Program-made: the position numbers and the translations under genes
The notes under the pieces: model-generated
The model's input: only the letters and a program-made list of their open reading frames with translations
Told to the model about the DNA's origin: nothing
The model's database searches: none
DNA from: Hydra vulgaris
Lineage: Eukaryota; Cnidaria; Hydrozoa; Anthoathecata; Hydridae
Direction: 5' to 3'
Assembly: GCF_038396675.1 (NCBI RefSeq)
Contig: NC_088921.1
Coordinates: forward strand, 3,924,501-3,988,500
Length of the DNA: 64,000 nucleotides
Shown here: positions 11,500 through 26,200 of the stretch, in pieces
How positions within the stretch are numbered: position 1 is the stretch's first letter
How the letters are laid out: every line of letters starts with the position of its first letter

Positions 11500-13462
11500 T
11501 AGCAAGCGTTGTTTTTTTTACCTAAATTCTTAAGTCTTGTTTTATAGGTAAGTATAATGTTTTTTAATTTTTTATGTGAGTTATTTTTTAATTCATTTTG
11601 TTTCTTAATAGGTATTACTTTGGTAAACTAATAATAATATACAAGTTTATCTTTTTTTAGTAGTCCACTAACTCACGCATTTCACTTTTCTTCAAGTGAC
11701 TTTCGTCAATTAAAGATAATATAAACAATAATCGCAATTATTTTTTTGTTCCAATTGTTATTTTTTTTATATAATATTTTAAACAGAAACTTATTTGTTT
11801 ATGTTCTCTAGCACAGTTTAAATTAAAAATCACATTTTCAAGCCTTAAACTTGGTTTATAGTCATTTTATAAAATGTGATCAAAAAAATCTCGAAAATTT
11901 ACTATTGTTCGTTATTCGCTGGATTCTCATTTTATAAAAATTGTTGTGATAGTTACGATACGTTTAACTATTAGCAAAACGGTTGTTTACAATTTAATTA
12001 TAATTTTGTTCGAACTTTCAGATAGATTTTTTGAAGTTCGATGATCGAGTTTTTGATATTTAAAATCTCACAATTTGGTTTTTTTTTCTTAAAATGTTTT
12101 AAGGAATCATTTTGTCACCATAGTTTATTGAAATTAACACTGAGAGCTAAACTTTTTAAATTTAGTAAGTTGTAAGTATACTTCAGTTTTAATTGTCGTA
12201 ATTAGTTAATAATTCAAAAAAATTTTGTTTTGTAACAAAATTCAAATTGTTACAAGACCATAGCTTGAAACAATTTTTTTTTAATAGAGCTTTTTTTTTT
12301 TGTTTTTTGATACATTAAATTATATTATAAAAATTTAAGAATAAACAGATCGTTTGATTTAGTTTAATTAGAGTGAATAGTATAATTCCGTCGATAAAAC
12401 TAAACGTTTTTTATCAATCTAACATTTTTGAAGTTAACATTTAAAGCTTGATTAAAAATCAAGCTTTAAATGACTTTCTTTTTAATCCACTTTTTTTTTT
12501 TTTTGTTACATATTATTACTATTACTACAATTGCAGGCATTTGTTACAAAATTTTGCTGCGTAACAAAAACGCATAATGCATTTCTAAGTAACTCAACTC
12601 AGCAAATATATTTTGTACTGTTAGAAGTTATATTGCGTCACTAGCGTCTTTTCAAATACCGCATTGTAATTAAAGTTATTTTATTAACGTGTTAAAAATC
12701 ATGCAGTTTTTTTTTTCTCACTATAACAAAAGTTACAAATAAAATCTAAGTTTCTATTTGAAAAATCATTTTTATTATTTTTTTCAAATATGAGCTAAAT
12801 TTTATTTTGAAAAAAATATTTTTTTCATAAAATAATATTTGTTTACTTTCTTATAATTTTACAGTTGGTTTTTGATTATTTTATTAACTGTTAATAAATT
12901 TTTTCTTATTTATTTTGTGAACGCTTTTTAATAATGTTTTTAAACAATAAAAATTTTTATTTATTTATTTATCAGTTACCGATAACATATTCGTGATCAT
13001 AATTTATTTTCATAAATTAGACAAACGTCATTAAAACTTTATGTCATTGAACTAACAATAAACAAAATGTCTTATTAATAAAATATTTACATCAAAATAA
13101 ATTGTGCATTTTTTAAACTATTATGACAAAAAATAATTTTTATATTTAAAAGGAGTTTATAAATTTAATTAAGATAAATCTTAAAACACTTTATTTTTTT
13201 TAACTAATTTTTAACAATAACAACAAAATTATTAAACAAACTGTTTCTTTAACAAAAAATCTATTAGTTTACAATTGCGGTTAAATGCTTTTACTTGCAA
13301 CTTTTTTTCTTTTGAAGAAACGTCACGTTAACAACATCAAAAAATAATTTAATTATTCTTAAAGATAAAAGTTTTTGCGTAGCGCAAAACTGCTGAACGC
13401 GTAGGCAAGTTGCCTTTTCGCAGGCAAAATGCGAGCTGCGTAACACTTCTTAACAAGGCCTG
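11500..13462 (+). mobile_element. Unclassified ~2 kb interspersed repeat, longest copy
   Basis: Two other parts of the window match this stretch. About 11500-12350 aligns with 25430-26200 (shared landmarks include ATTTATAGTCATTTTATAAA, ACGGTTGTTT and GATCGAGTTTTT). About 12955-13462 aligns almost base for base with 46218-46725 (from TTATTTATCAGTTACCGATA to CTTAACAAGGCCTG). The right end is therefore at 13462. The 46 kb copy shows a matching terminal inverted repeat, CAGGCCTTGTTA, at its left end. The left end is not visible in this copy. No coding capacity is seen in 2 kb, so it is a non-autonomous DNA element or a large MITE by inference. The region at 13370-13450 is unusually GC-rich, with palindromic words such as TTTGCGTAGCGCAAAA. 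Confidence 0.7.
12438..12472. repeat. Perfect hairpin, 16 bp arms, 3-base loop
   Basis: Arms at 12438-12453 (CATTTAAAGCTTGATT) and 12457-12472 are exact reverse complements around AAA. Confidence 0.9.
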
Positions 13463-13494
13463 CAATTGGTATTAATTTTTTTAATCTTATTATA

Positions 13495-13649
13495 ATTTAT
13501 TATATTATATATTATATATATTATATATATTATATATATATTATATATATTATATATATTATATATATTATATTATATATTATATAATTTATTATATTAT
13601 ATAGTAATATATTATATTATAATATATTACTATTATTATTACTATTATT

Positions 13650-13681
<32 letters not shown>

Positions 13682-13735
13682 CAAAACTATTGTAAATAGT
13701 TTTGATAATAAAAATAATAATAATGATTTATGGAA
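13495..13735. repeat. (TA)n/(ATT)n tract with a perfect hairpin
   Basis: Compound TATTA and TA repeats are followed by an ATT run ending near 13680. A 17 bp perfect hairpin with a 3-base loop lies at 13675-13711 (right arm AATAGTTTTGATAATAA). Confidence 0.85.
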
Positions 13736-14130
13736 AATAAATAGCTTGTTGTTGTTGTTGTTGTTATTTAATTTAATTTTTTTTTTTTTTTAATAATATT
13801 AGTGGCCAGCCACAGAGTCAAATGATATATAGCCTCATGTTTGAAATCCAGTCAAAATAAGGTTATAGGCCCTTATCAAACTCATTTTAATATATAAAAT
13901 GCTTTTTAGAACCATTTTAGACAAAATTATGCATTTGTCAGTCCCATAATTTCTTTTTGACAACCAAATTTTATGCAGAGTAGCTAATGAAAAATTTTTG
14001 TTTTTTTTACTTTTTCTTGATAGAAGTATTTGTGCCAATTGTTCGAAGTAATGCTTTTTATGATTTTTGAATAAATTTAGCGCAATTTCCAAGCACTGGC
14101 GCAAATATATTCTGTTGTAAATTTAAGTAT
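13736..14130. other. AT-rich DNA, nothing recognised
   Basis: A (TTG)n run near 13746-13765 and a minus-strand frame at 13835-14104 without recognisable features. The frame is not accepted as a gene. Confidence 0.5.
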
Positions 14131-14219
14131 TTTTTTTTTTTAACATCTTCGCTTCCAACAAGACTGCAAGCAACCACTATTAGAGTTGGAATTTACTATG
14201 TTTACAATGCATTTTTGCA

Positions 14220-16776
14220 CCTTGTCTAAAAGAAAAAGGGCATCAATAGAAGATCCGCCCCAGAAATGGCAACAGTATTCCATACAAGGACGGATTTGAA
14301 ATTTATAGAGATAAAGAATAGAATCCGGTGTAAGAATGTTTCGAGCTCGATAAAGAGATGCAACCTTAGCAGTTGCTAATTTTACATTGGATTTGATATA
14401 TGGTTTCCAAGAAAGATCGGAAGTAAGAGTTTATCCTAGAAGATGAAGGGTAGATGACTCATTGAGTTAGTTACCGTTCAATATAGGAAGATCTAAAATA
14501 TTGCGATAATGATTGGCTGAATAAAATTGAGTTTTATCTAACTTAAAGTTCACCAGCCACTGTGAGCCCCATATTGTAGCAGAAGTGAGATCCTTTTCAA
14601 GCTCAAATGCCCACTCCAAGCAATCAGAGAGACTTTTTATCATGAAAAGAATAAATGGTAGTATCATCAGGGAATGATGCCACCTTAGATGTGAGAATAT
14701 CTGAAAGATCGTTAATGTAGATTAAAAAGAGTACAAGGCCAAGGATAGAACTTGGCACCCCTGAAGTTACTGAATATGAAGAAGAGTGCTGTCCATCGAG
14801 GACGACTTTTATAGTACAATTAGAAAGGAAGGATTCAGTAATCCTTCCTTTCTAATTGTATAATACGCCATAAGAAAGCTTATGGAGAAGACCAGCATGC
14901 CAAACTTTATTAAAAGCTTTAGAAATGTCAAGAGCAATGGCCTTAACCTCACCACCTTTATCTAATGCACAATAAAACCTATTGGTTATTACTGTTAGCA
15001 AATCAGCTGTAGAACGAGAAGATTGAAATTTATATTGATGATCAGAAAGTTATTAGATGCAAGATGAGAGATTAAGTTTGTTAATTAAAGATTCAAGAAC
15101 CTTGCTAATTGACTAATGGGACAATAGTTGGACAAATCAGATTGCTCTCCAGAATTTTTGAAAATAGGGATAACAGATGCCGCTTTCCAGCAGGCTGCAA
15201 AACAAGATTCTGATAAACACTTGTTAAAAAGTTTTAAAAGTGTAGACAACAGCTCTGGAGAACACTTCTGCAAGACAATAACAGGTATGTTGTCCGGGTC
15301 ACAAGCTGTAGAAGAGTCTAGGCAGGAAATCAATTTAGATACAGAAGCTGAAGTGATACGAATGTCAAACAATGGATCAACCTGTTTGATGGCAAAGTCA
15401 GGTAGAACGCAACTAGTGGAATCAAGAAATGACATTGATGAAAAGTTCTTAGTAAACAATTCAGCTTTATCTTTAGGTGAGGTGACAAAGTCTGAGAGGT
15501 AGAATAAAGAGAGGTAGAATAATAGATTTGCCCTTATTATTGATACTATTGAAGATTCTACAGAAGTCATGAGAACTTAATTTTTGTGATGAAATACGAA
15601 ATTTCGTGACCTGAGAATAGCGGGCTTTGGCATTAGACAAAACCTTTTTCACAATGGTTTATAGCAGTAATAAACAGATGTCTGTTTTCTAAAGAATTGT
15701 TTTGCTGTTAGATATGGAAGTAATGGTTTTGATCGGCAATTGCAGCAGCACAATGTGAAGAAAACCATTGAGAAGAATTAGGCTTGACCTGGAATGGTCG
15801 AGAGGGAATAAAAGATTCCATGCCAGCCTGAATCCACGAAGTTATGTAAGAAGCACATTTCTCAGCAGGAAGACAAAAGATTTCTACCCAAGGACCATCA
15901 CTTTTAAAATCACAGAAAGAGTCCCAGTCAGCTTTAAGGTAGATATAAGAGGTACAATGATATGGGGATTCAGATGACGAAGAAGAATGAGATAATAGTT
16001 TTAGAGAGATCAAACCGTGATCAGAAGCACCTAAGGGTGAATGTGGAGAAACTGAGCAGAGACTAGGACCAAAAACAATGCATAAGTCGAGTAGAGAAGG
16101 TAATTGATTCGGGTTGTCTGGAAAGCAAGTTGGAAAGTTGACTCTTTGAGTAATGGATTAAAAAAAGCAAAAGTTGAGGGCTTCAACGCCAGTAGAGTCA
16201 CTGAAACTAGAGCCAAGCCATTTAATGTCATGAGCATTAAAGTCACCAATAACATTGATATTGGCTGATTTTCGAACAAATGGGTGAATTCTTGCGAATG
16301 TAAATGACCAGGCCAAGCATGTGACTATTGGAGTCATTACGAAATAAAGGAAGATAACTATCAGCGTTATGATTACAAGATGAGACAGCTGAACTCAAGT
16401 TAGTCTCACTACGAGCAAGTATGTCTGGTGAATTTTGCAAGAGATAAGACTCAACAGAAGAAAAGTTACTTCAAAGACCACGAATATTAGTGAATGATAG
16501 GTTTAGAGAACTTGGTTATGACGATGTTTTTTTGTGTTTTATAGTTTTTGGTACTTTATTCATTTTTAAATTTGATAAAGAACTTGACTCAAAGCATTGA
16601 CTGTACTCAGTACACTGTTTAATAGCCCAAGCAATTGCCTCATTACTATTAAAAACCCTAAGCTGTAACAAAGGGTTACAAATGTGGCCTTGACAATGCA
16701 CACCAAAAGTACAAACAAGGACACCATTTATGCTCAACATGGCACTGTTAATACTTTGATATTTTTTAGCTGGCAA
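14220..16776 (-). pseudogene. Decayed LINE ORF (endonuclease-RT)
   Basis: Several overlapping minus-strand frames represent one broken ORF. The N-terminal piece at 16516-16776 starts MPAKKYQSINSAMLSING, reads CTFGVHCQGH and runs into [12 protein letters not shown], showing that the family ORF may begin upstream of the methionine suggested for copy 1. Endonuclease pieces lie at 15708-16440 and the RT N-terminal piece at 15085-15570 ([14 protein letters not shown]). The central palm at about 14650-15080 keeps ALDISKAFNKVWHAGLL and VLFLIYINDLSDIL, but the catalytic box reads FPDD instead of FADD/YADD, and the thumb follows from 14667. The missing alanine, the frameshifts and a 21 bp snap-back duplication at 14815-14860 make it inactive. 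Confidence 0.85.
14815..14860. repeat. Perfect hairpin, 21 bp arms, 4-base loop, inside the LINE RT
   Basis: Arms at 14815-14835 and 14840-14860 are exact reverse complements around CAGT. One arm is normal LINE coding sequence (ESFLSNCTIK on the minus strand). The other replaces the expected LINE sequence, so it looks like an inverted duplication made in place. Confidence 0.92.
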
Positions 16777-17303
16777 TGGAATCAGTCTCTCTGAGAGCTA
16801 CCTCAGAGTTAGGGAAACCTGACTACCAGCCGGCCTCAGAAAAATCATAAAATTGTGCTTTAGAGCTGTGCCCGCATTAGGAGGTAAAAGAATGAGTTGC
16901 CTAGTCATAAAAACCAAGACACAAGCAAAGCCCATGCATTGAGTCAAGAAGATCCAGCATTCAACATCCTAAACTGGAAATAATGTATTAAAATTACATC
17001 TGCGTCAGCCTAATAGATGAAGAAGGGTGCGAGGCTGGTCAACAGATAGAATCTGTTTACCCCTTAAGTCTTTGCCTAGGAAACTTTGCCTACAAGACAG
17101 TAGTCGGATGCATTTAACATCTGCCCAAGATGAGTTTTTTATCAAGACACCATCTCTAGCCTTTACTCAATCAAGAGCCCCAAGGCAGGAGGTGTTTTAT
17201 GTCGGAGTTGGCTTCTCCTTGTCTTTGCCTAAAAAAGTGTATCCTACAAGGCAGTCGGACATGAGACAGGTTGTATTGGGTTACATGTTACCAGTAGCAT
17301 TTT

Positions 17304-17785
17304 AGTTGAATTTGTTCAACGATATTTTCTTTATGTGTTCCAAAATCCTGAACCAAAAAAAAACACTATGCTTATTAATTTAAGAAATATGTTGTACTTT
17401 CACTGATTACGATAAATAAATTAACAGATATTGTAAAGTGATTTTTTTGTTGATCTTTGAGATTTTTTCCAGTCATACAACAAACTTTTTACTTCATTTT
17501 GGTATCAAATGATGTTTTTATTTAAACACTGCTACTGGAGCCTTGGATCAAACAAATCCAAATCTAAAATGGTTTTCTTAAAAGATTGGGTAAAGGACTT
17601 TCGATCTTTTGTTGTAAACTAAACTAGATCCAAACAAATCAATGTAATTCAATAATATATATGCACATTTTTCTGTGGTTATTTTAGGTGCTCCAAGATC
17701 TGATGGTTACATCACCGCAGAAGGGCATTTAACTTAAAACTTTGCGCTTGCTTCATATTGAAAAAAAGCCTAGAGTAGGCATCAA
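17304..17785. other. AT-rich intronic DNA
   Basis: No gene or repeat recognised between the LINE and the target duplication of the MITE. Confidence 0.5.
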
Positions 17786-17793
17786 CCACAGAT

Positions 17794-18353
17794 CAGTGAA
17801 TGATCCAGTATTTTTTGGTGTTTGAGATAGCTAACAGACATTGCGCAAACTCAAATAATGATGCTTTGCAAAATATTGCGATGATTGGAGGCTGGGAACA
17901 AAAAGAGCCCTAAAGTTTCATCCCCTCTTGCCTAAACGTGAGGGCAGCAAGTTGATAAGATAATTTTTTTGCTAATTTTTACCAACTTTATTTTCATCTA
18001 TAAGTTAAAAGCTGATTAGTATTATCTCCCAGCGTTCATAAATTGTGACCATATAAAGTATAAAAGTTACAAATTTTATATGCTCATAATTTTTGAACAC
18101 TTAGAGATTGTAAAACAATACTTAAATTTTGTCGATGAATATAAATTTCGTTATGAATAGTAAAAAAATTATTTCATCAACTTCTTGCTCTCACGTTTGG
18201 GGCAGGGGGATAAAATTTTAGTGCTTATTTGTTCCCAGCCTCCATTCATTGCAACTTTTTAAAAAGCGTTATTTCTTGACATAAACATACAAATACTTCG
18301 ATTTTACTCCATGTTAGCTATCTCAAATTCAAAAAATGCTGGATCCGTCACTG
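17794..18353. mobile_element. Foldback MITE of hAT type, 560 bp
   Basis: The two ends are long imperfect inverted repeats of about 200 bp. The outer bases read CAGTGAATGATCCAG on the left and CAGTGACGGATCCAG (reverse complement of the right end). Inner shared words include GAGATAGCTAAC, GGAGGCTGGGAACAAA and AAACGTGAG. The flanks are CCACAGAT (17786-17793) and CTACAGAT (18354-18361), an 8 bp target duplication with one mismatch. Terminal CAG and 8 bp duplication are hallmarks of the hAT superfamily. No coding capacity. It lies in the inferred NLR intron. Confidence 0.85.
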
Positions 18354-18361
18354 CTACAGAT

Positions 18362-19868
18362 CTCATTTTTCTGAAGCAAATTTGCCTCAATTCAGCGTTT
18401 AAACGCTGCAAATGTACAATAAATATATATATATACATATAATTTTCAGCTTAAAAAGTATATTTCTTGTTTTGAGAAATAAGATTTTTAAACTCTGCTT
18501 AATAGATATACGATTTTGCTGTGAGTTCTGATGAACTGTAAGCAACTTTAAAAGATTTTAAAAGTTTCAGAATTCATTGTGTCCAAAAATTCTACGGGAG
18601 TTTCATCCGTAGGCATTTTTCAAACTATGACCTTGAATATCAAAAATTAACCAGTAGACTGGTGAAATATACAACTCAAGACCTAGTGGCTGGTCTTTAT
18701 CATCAAAATCTGCTTTCAGAAGGATTTCACCTCATCTTTCTGAACTTTTCAATTCATCCATAAACACTTCACACTATATTTATCAATTCTTAACCCTTTC
18801 CCTCCTGTATGATCCTCCTGTAACCCTTTTCCTCCTGTAAACAATCACATATACTCCTCTTCTAAACTGTGATAGCAATTTTTATGTCCAAATATTTTAA
18901 GATTTAAATGTACTTTGCAGCATTTTAAAAATTTAACCTTATTAAAATAAAGCAATACCCATAAACGTAAAAAGTGTAAGTACTTCGACAAACCAATGAC
19001 TCAATTAAGTAATAATAAAGTTGTAATTCTAAAACAATTTTTTGAAGTTGCTCTTTGTCTTGCAGAAAAACTGTTATCGATTTGATAACTTTGATGAATG
19101 TTATGGAAAATCACTTAGGAAGAGTGCCACCAGTTTTTTAAAATTTCCTTCGTTAATTGTTTTTAATGAATGAGTTCAATACTTTTGCAATTCTTTTGTT
19201 ATTTAACTCTAACTCTTAATAATAGATTAAAAAAATTCATGATTATAATGGCTCGATAATGTAAGTGATGTAATGTAAGTAAAATATACAATATCAAAAA
19301 AAGTTTATTTTCCTTAGCTGGTGAACTCTGATAGATTTTTATATATTTTTTAAATTGGTATAGAATTCTCAACATCTTGTGAAAGTGTCTAATACAAACC
19401 GCTTTTACTGATTCTAAGAAATCAGAACTAAAAGTTAAAGCAATTTTTTTACTTTGTTTTCCATGTAACATAAGTGTAAGTAGCGTTTTGAGCAATAAGT
19501 TCACGCTCTTTTGGGCAAACTTAAAACTTTTTAGCTTATTTTGTTCATTAGACTAACAGCTTTCATATAAAATAGCTAAAAGTTTAATTTAAAGTTTAAA
19601 TAACCAAATATTTGATAACGTTGTTGCGCATTTAATGTAAGTTAAATATATATTATTTTTATGTTCTTATTTTCTCATTAATAACTATAATAATAAATTA
19701 ATAGTAAGGAAAATAAAATAATATGAGAAATAAATTTGTTTTTTTCAGCGCGTTTTTAAAATGCGCTATTTTTAATATATGCAAAAAATCGCGGCAAAGA
19801 TATCAACAAAAAATATATGCATGGTAATAAAATTATTTAATATTTATTGATTTCTTTTAAAACAAATA
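18362..19868. other. AT-rich intronic DNA
   Basis: Nothing recognised. A minus-strand frame at 19199-19504 lacks domains. A short imperfect palindrome AGCGCGTTTTTAAAATGCGC sits near 19747. Confidence 0.5.
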
Positions 19869-22235
19869 ATGGAGAAAAGAAAACATTCATGTTGTGAGTT
19901 TAAACAAAAATGCCTACAAAAAGAGGAACAATTGAAATTAAATCAAGCATCTTAGAAAAATTTCTATTAAAAACTCTTCATGATAAAATGCCGAAGAAAG
20001 TCCAATAGTTCAAGATCTGGTTGATTCTGGAAATGAAAGCAAACTGACTCTACTAATTCAATTGAAACTATTCAAACAATTGAAAGATTGAAACTGGTGC
20101 TACCTCAGAATGCTTTGACGATATTAGCGATTGGAAGGAAAATTTAACCAATGATTTCATACAAGATGCTGTTATAAAACGTCCTAACAGTTTCAAAGAA
20201 GATTCTTATAACTATCCAAGAAATGTTGATAATTTGAGTTTTTCAAATCATTTTTTTAACTGCATCATGGATAATGGTGAAAAAAATCATAGAACGTGGT
20301 TAGTTTATTCAAAAAAAGCTAACAAAGTTTTTTGTTTTTGTTGTAAACTTTTTTTTTTAAATCCTATTATGTTGGCTCATAATGGTGGTAATGATTGGTG
20401 CCATATTTCCATATAATTTTTAAAAGACACAAAAAAAGCCTTGATTATTTTGACTGCTACAGCAAGTGGATGGATTTAAAATATAGATTACAAAAAATCA
20501 CTTTAATTGATAAAATTTTGGATAGAAACTTATTTAAAGTAGAACATTGGGACAATGTAATTAGAAGAATAATTTCCCTAACTATTATAATGGCAAAGCA
20601 AAATCTGCCATTCAGAGGCTCTTGTGAAAAAGTCTATCAAGATAATATTAGAAACTTTCTTAAAATTTTAGAATTTTTTGCTGAATTTGATCCAGTTATG
20701 GAAAAATATTTGTTGAGAGCAAAAAAAAAAAAACAAGTTTGCAAAAAAAAAGTTATTCAGAATGAACTCATTGACTTGCTTGGCATATCCATTAAATTTG
20801 AAATTTGCTCAAATGTCCAAAAGTCTGTGTATTTTTCAATTATTGTTAATTTTACACCAGACATCAGTCACCAGGAGCAAATGTCAATAATGGTTTGATA
20901 AGGTTGACGTAGAGGATAAGATTGAAATTCATATTAATTAAAGTTTTCTTGGATTTTACTTAATTGAAGGTTCGACAGGACATGACTTTTCAAATGAGAT
21001 ATTTGACTCCCTGGTAAAAAATAGCTTGTCAGTGGAAAACTGTAATTTTCTTGCAGGCAGCACAACATTACAATTTTAAAATCTTTCTTTTTACTCATTT
21101 AAAAAACTTTACAATAATTTTGCGTTCAATTTATACATTACAAATCACCTCAAATATGCTCATAAAAAAACCACTTATACTATATATATATTTTCTTAAG
21201 GAAACTACGTCAGTCAAAACCTCCGTACATAATTTCTCCCACGCAATTCAATTACAAAAACATAAGAGGTCAGACCTATGACAATTTTGCAAATGCGTAA
21301 GAAATGGTGAGCAAGCTTTTATTCTTAAAAAAAACAGCTGAGCGGTTTATATTCCATGCTGCAGACACACATTAAATCTGGTAGTTGTTGATTCTAAGAG
21401 ATGTTCACCTAATATTTCTATGTTTTCTAATATAATTGATCAAGTTTACTTTTTTTTTCTGCTTTAACAATATGATGGTTAATTTTGCAATCAAAGTGTC
21501 AATCTTTAACAGTTAAACCATTAAGTGAGACAAGATAGGAAAGCCACATCAGCGCTATAAATACTCTTCAATTTGAAATGCCAAAAATTTATGAAGCACT
21601 GCAAGATGCAGCCAAGACTAGTAATGAAACAGTTGCAAAAACCACAGCAGCGTATGTTGAAAAGCAGTCCAAAAAAACTTTGAAAAACAGTCCAAAAGAA
21701 AAGTATAATCAAAATGTTTTATAAATAGAATATTGAATTCTATTGAACTATTGCAATTGAAGATATATTTTATGCTGCAATTGCACCTTTTAGCTTTTTA
21801 TTTGATATTAAAAAGTTCTCAACAGTTAAGAAAGATGATTTAAAATTTCATTGCATCGCATTGGGAAGAAAAAAAAAGGAATCTAAAAATGGAAAAAATG
21901 ATATTTCTGGCGAGGAACTAAGCTTTGAATTAACGTCTCTTTCTTTTCATTTTACTAAAAATATGGATCCTGAAAATGCTATAAAATATTTGTACACAAA
22001 CGATTTGAATGAAATCCACGCAAAAGAATCTATTGCATTAAGAATTCTTCTCACATTACCAATAATAGTAGCTAGCGCTACCAAAAATTATTTAAGATCA
22101 ACAATGGGTTAGGACAGGTTGAACAATCTTGCAATTTCCATTGAAAATAAACTTGTTGCTGATTTAAATATTGTAGTTATCTGGTTGAAATTTTCGAAAA
22201 TGGAAGCTCCAAAAGTACTAATTTTGAAATAATTT
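19869..22235 (+). pseudogene. hAT-like transposase remnant (TTF-type zinc finger, dimerisation domain)
   Basis: A broken coding stretch starts near ATG 19869 (MEKRKHSC) and passes through several frames. 20234-20416 encodes a TTF-type zinc finger region (VFCFCCKLFF, GGNDWCH). 20395-20898 continues with FKRHKKSLDYFDCYSKWMD, MAKQNLPFRGSCEKVYQDN, LEFFAEFDPVMEKYL and FTPDISHQEQMSIMV, the order seen in ZMYM/ZNF862-like hAT transposases. The middle (20900-21850) is full of stops. 21861-22112 and the bases up to 22235 hold the C-terminal hAT dimerisation region (ALRILLTLPIIVASA), the same motif as in the 59.6-60.7 kb element. Stops and frameshifts make it clearly inactive. Terminal inverted repeats were not found. 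Confidence 0.85.
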
Positions 22236-22314
22236 ATTTTATCGAAAAGTTTGTATTAAGTTAAGTTAAAAATATAAACTTTGATTTATTAACTTTGATT
22301 AAGGCTCATAATTT

Positions 22315-22915
22315 TGAAAAAAACTAGTGGAATAAGAGTTTTTGGAGCACTTAGGAACAGTCACAGAAAAGATGAGACTTAATTGAATGACGAATAACGT
22401 GAGAATGAATTTTAGTAGATGGCACAAGAGACATGAGCTCTTTAATATATGGTTTCTATGAGAGTAAAGACGTACAATAAAAAAGAATCCAAGATGATGT
22501 AAAGTAGAGGACTTAGTAAGAGTGTTATCAGAGGGTTGGGTAAGGTGTTGTCATTCATCAGTATCAGAATATCCTCAATATTGCAATAAAAATTTGCAGA
22601 AAAAAATGAAAGTTTTTAAGTGAGTTGTTTTTATAAAAAAGATGAATATTTCATTCATTGCGTTTAGAAATAGAAGGTTCACAAGTACAAATGAAACCTT
22701 CCATTCCTACCTGAATCCAAAAGAATGTTGAGGAGGCATATTTTTCATTATTAAGATGAAAAACATCTGCTGAAGTACCATTACAGTACATTAGAGTCAC
22801 ATAGTTGACTTAATGAATTAGAGATTGAAAAACACAAAAACAGTGACAACAGTGTTAGTTGTACTAGAGTTAAGCTATTCAGTGTGAGGAGCATTAATTT
22901 CATCATGATAATTTA
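22315..22915 (-). mobile_element. LINE fragment 3, heavily diverged
   Basis: A third piece of the LINE family seen at 4.3 and 14.1 kb. Shared runs include GAATGAATTTTAGTAGATGG and GGAACAGTCACAGAAAA near the 3' end. A second block near 22810-22910 matches the endonuclease region (GAGTTAAGCTATTCAGTG, GAGCATTAAT). The order is kept but large internal parts are missing. Confidence 0.75.
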
Positions 22916-25429
<2,514 letters not shown>

Positions 25430-26200
25430 ATTTAGGTAAATATTTTTTCGATATTTGTTATATGTAAGTTATTTTTTTAATCACTATTTGTTTGTTAATA
25501 GGTATTAATAAAGTAATTTATAATAATTTACAAATTTTTTTCTGTTATTACATAATTTTATCTATCTTCTAGTGACTTTTAAATTACAATAATGACGTAA
25601 TGAATGTTTTTATTGTTTTTAAATTATTTTATTGAAACAAAAAATCTTTAAAGTGATTAGTTTATGTTATCCAATGAAAATGTCTAAATTATTAATTAAC
25701 ATATTTTCAAGCTTTAAACTTGATTTATAGTCATTTTATAAAATCAAATGCGATCAAAAAATTTCATCTTGAAAAGCCACATTCTTTTTTTAACGGTTGC
25801 GGTAGTTACAATTAACTACGATTTCTATTAGCAATACGGTTGTTTCGAATTTCATTTGTTTTCTTCGAATTTGTCAAAGGATTTTTTCTAGTTCTATGAT
25901 CGAGTTTTTAAATATATAAAATCTCATATTGTTACCATTGTTTTTAATTAACACTGGTAACGAACTTCATAAACTTTTCAAGTCGTAAGTATACTTCAAT
26001 ATAAATTTATTATTTTTTTTTATTTAAAAATTTGTCTTGAAAGTAAATTTGAATTGTTTCAAAACAATAACTTACAACGATTATACGGAGTTGTTGATAA
26101 CAAGCTTGTGTTTGTTTTTTTTATTAAGTAAATTATATTATAAAAATACAAAAACAAAAAGCAAAAAAAATAAGCATTGGAATTTCATAAATAATTGTAA
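25430..26200 (+). mobile_element. Partial copy of the unclassified repeat at 11.5-13.5 kb
   Basis: Aligns in the same orientation with about 11530-12350. Conserved runs include ATTTTCAAGC, TTATAGTCATTTTATAAAAT, CTATTAGCAA, GATCGAGTTTTT and GTAAGTATACTTCA. Similarity fades after about 26200. No terminal repeat is visible, so this is a truncated copy. The frame at 26037-26279 lies at its edge and is not accepted as a gene. Confidence 0.65.

Larger units (their letters stand above)
14131..17303 (-). mobile_element. LINE copy 2, same family as 4301-7557
   Basis: A minus-strand copy with its poly-A tail (T run) at about 14131-14142 and its 5' end at 17303. It matches copy 1 along its length, including the 5' leader. 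It retains the central RT region that copy 1 has lost but carries many frameshifts and stops. It lies inside the inferred NLR intron. Confidence 0.9.

Noticed and set aside
15128..15502. Plus-strand 124-codon gene
   Set aside because: Opposite-strand shadow of the LINE reverse transcriptase.
19740..22260. Terminal inverted repeats for the hAT remnant at 19.9-22.2 kb
   Set aside because: The CAGCGCG word near 19747 has no mirror near 22250; ends are probably lost.
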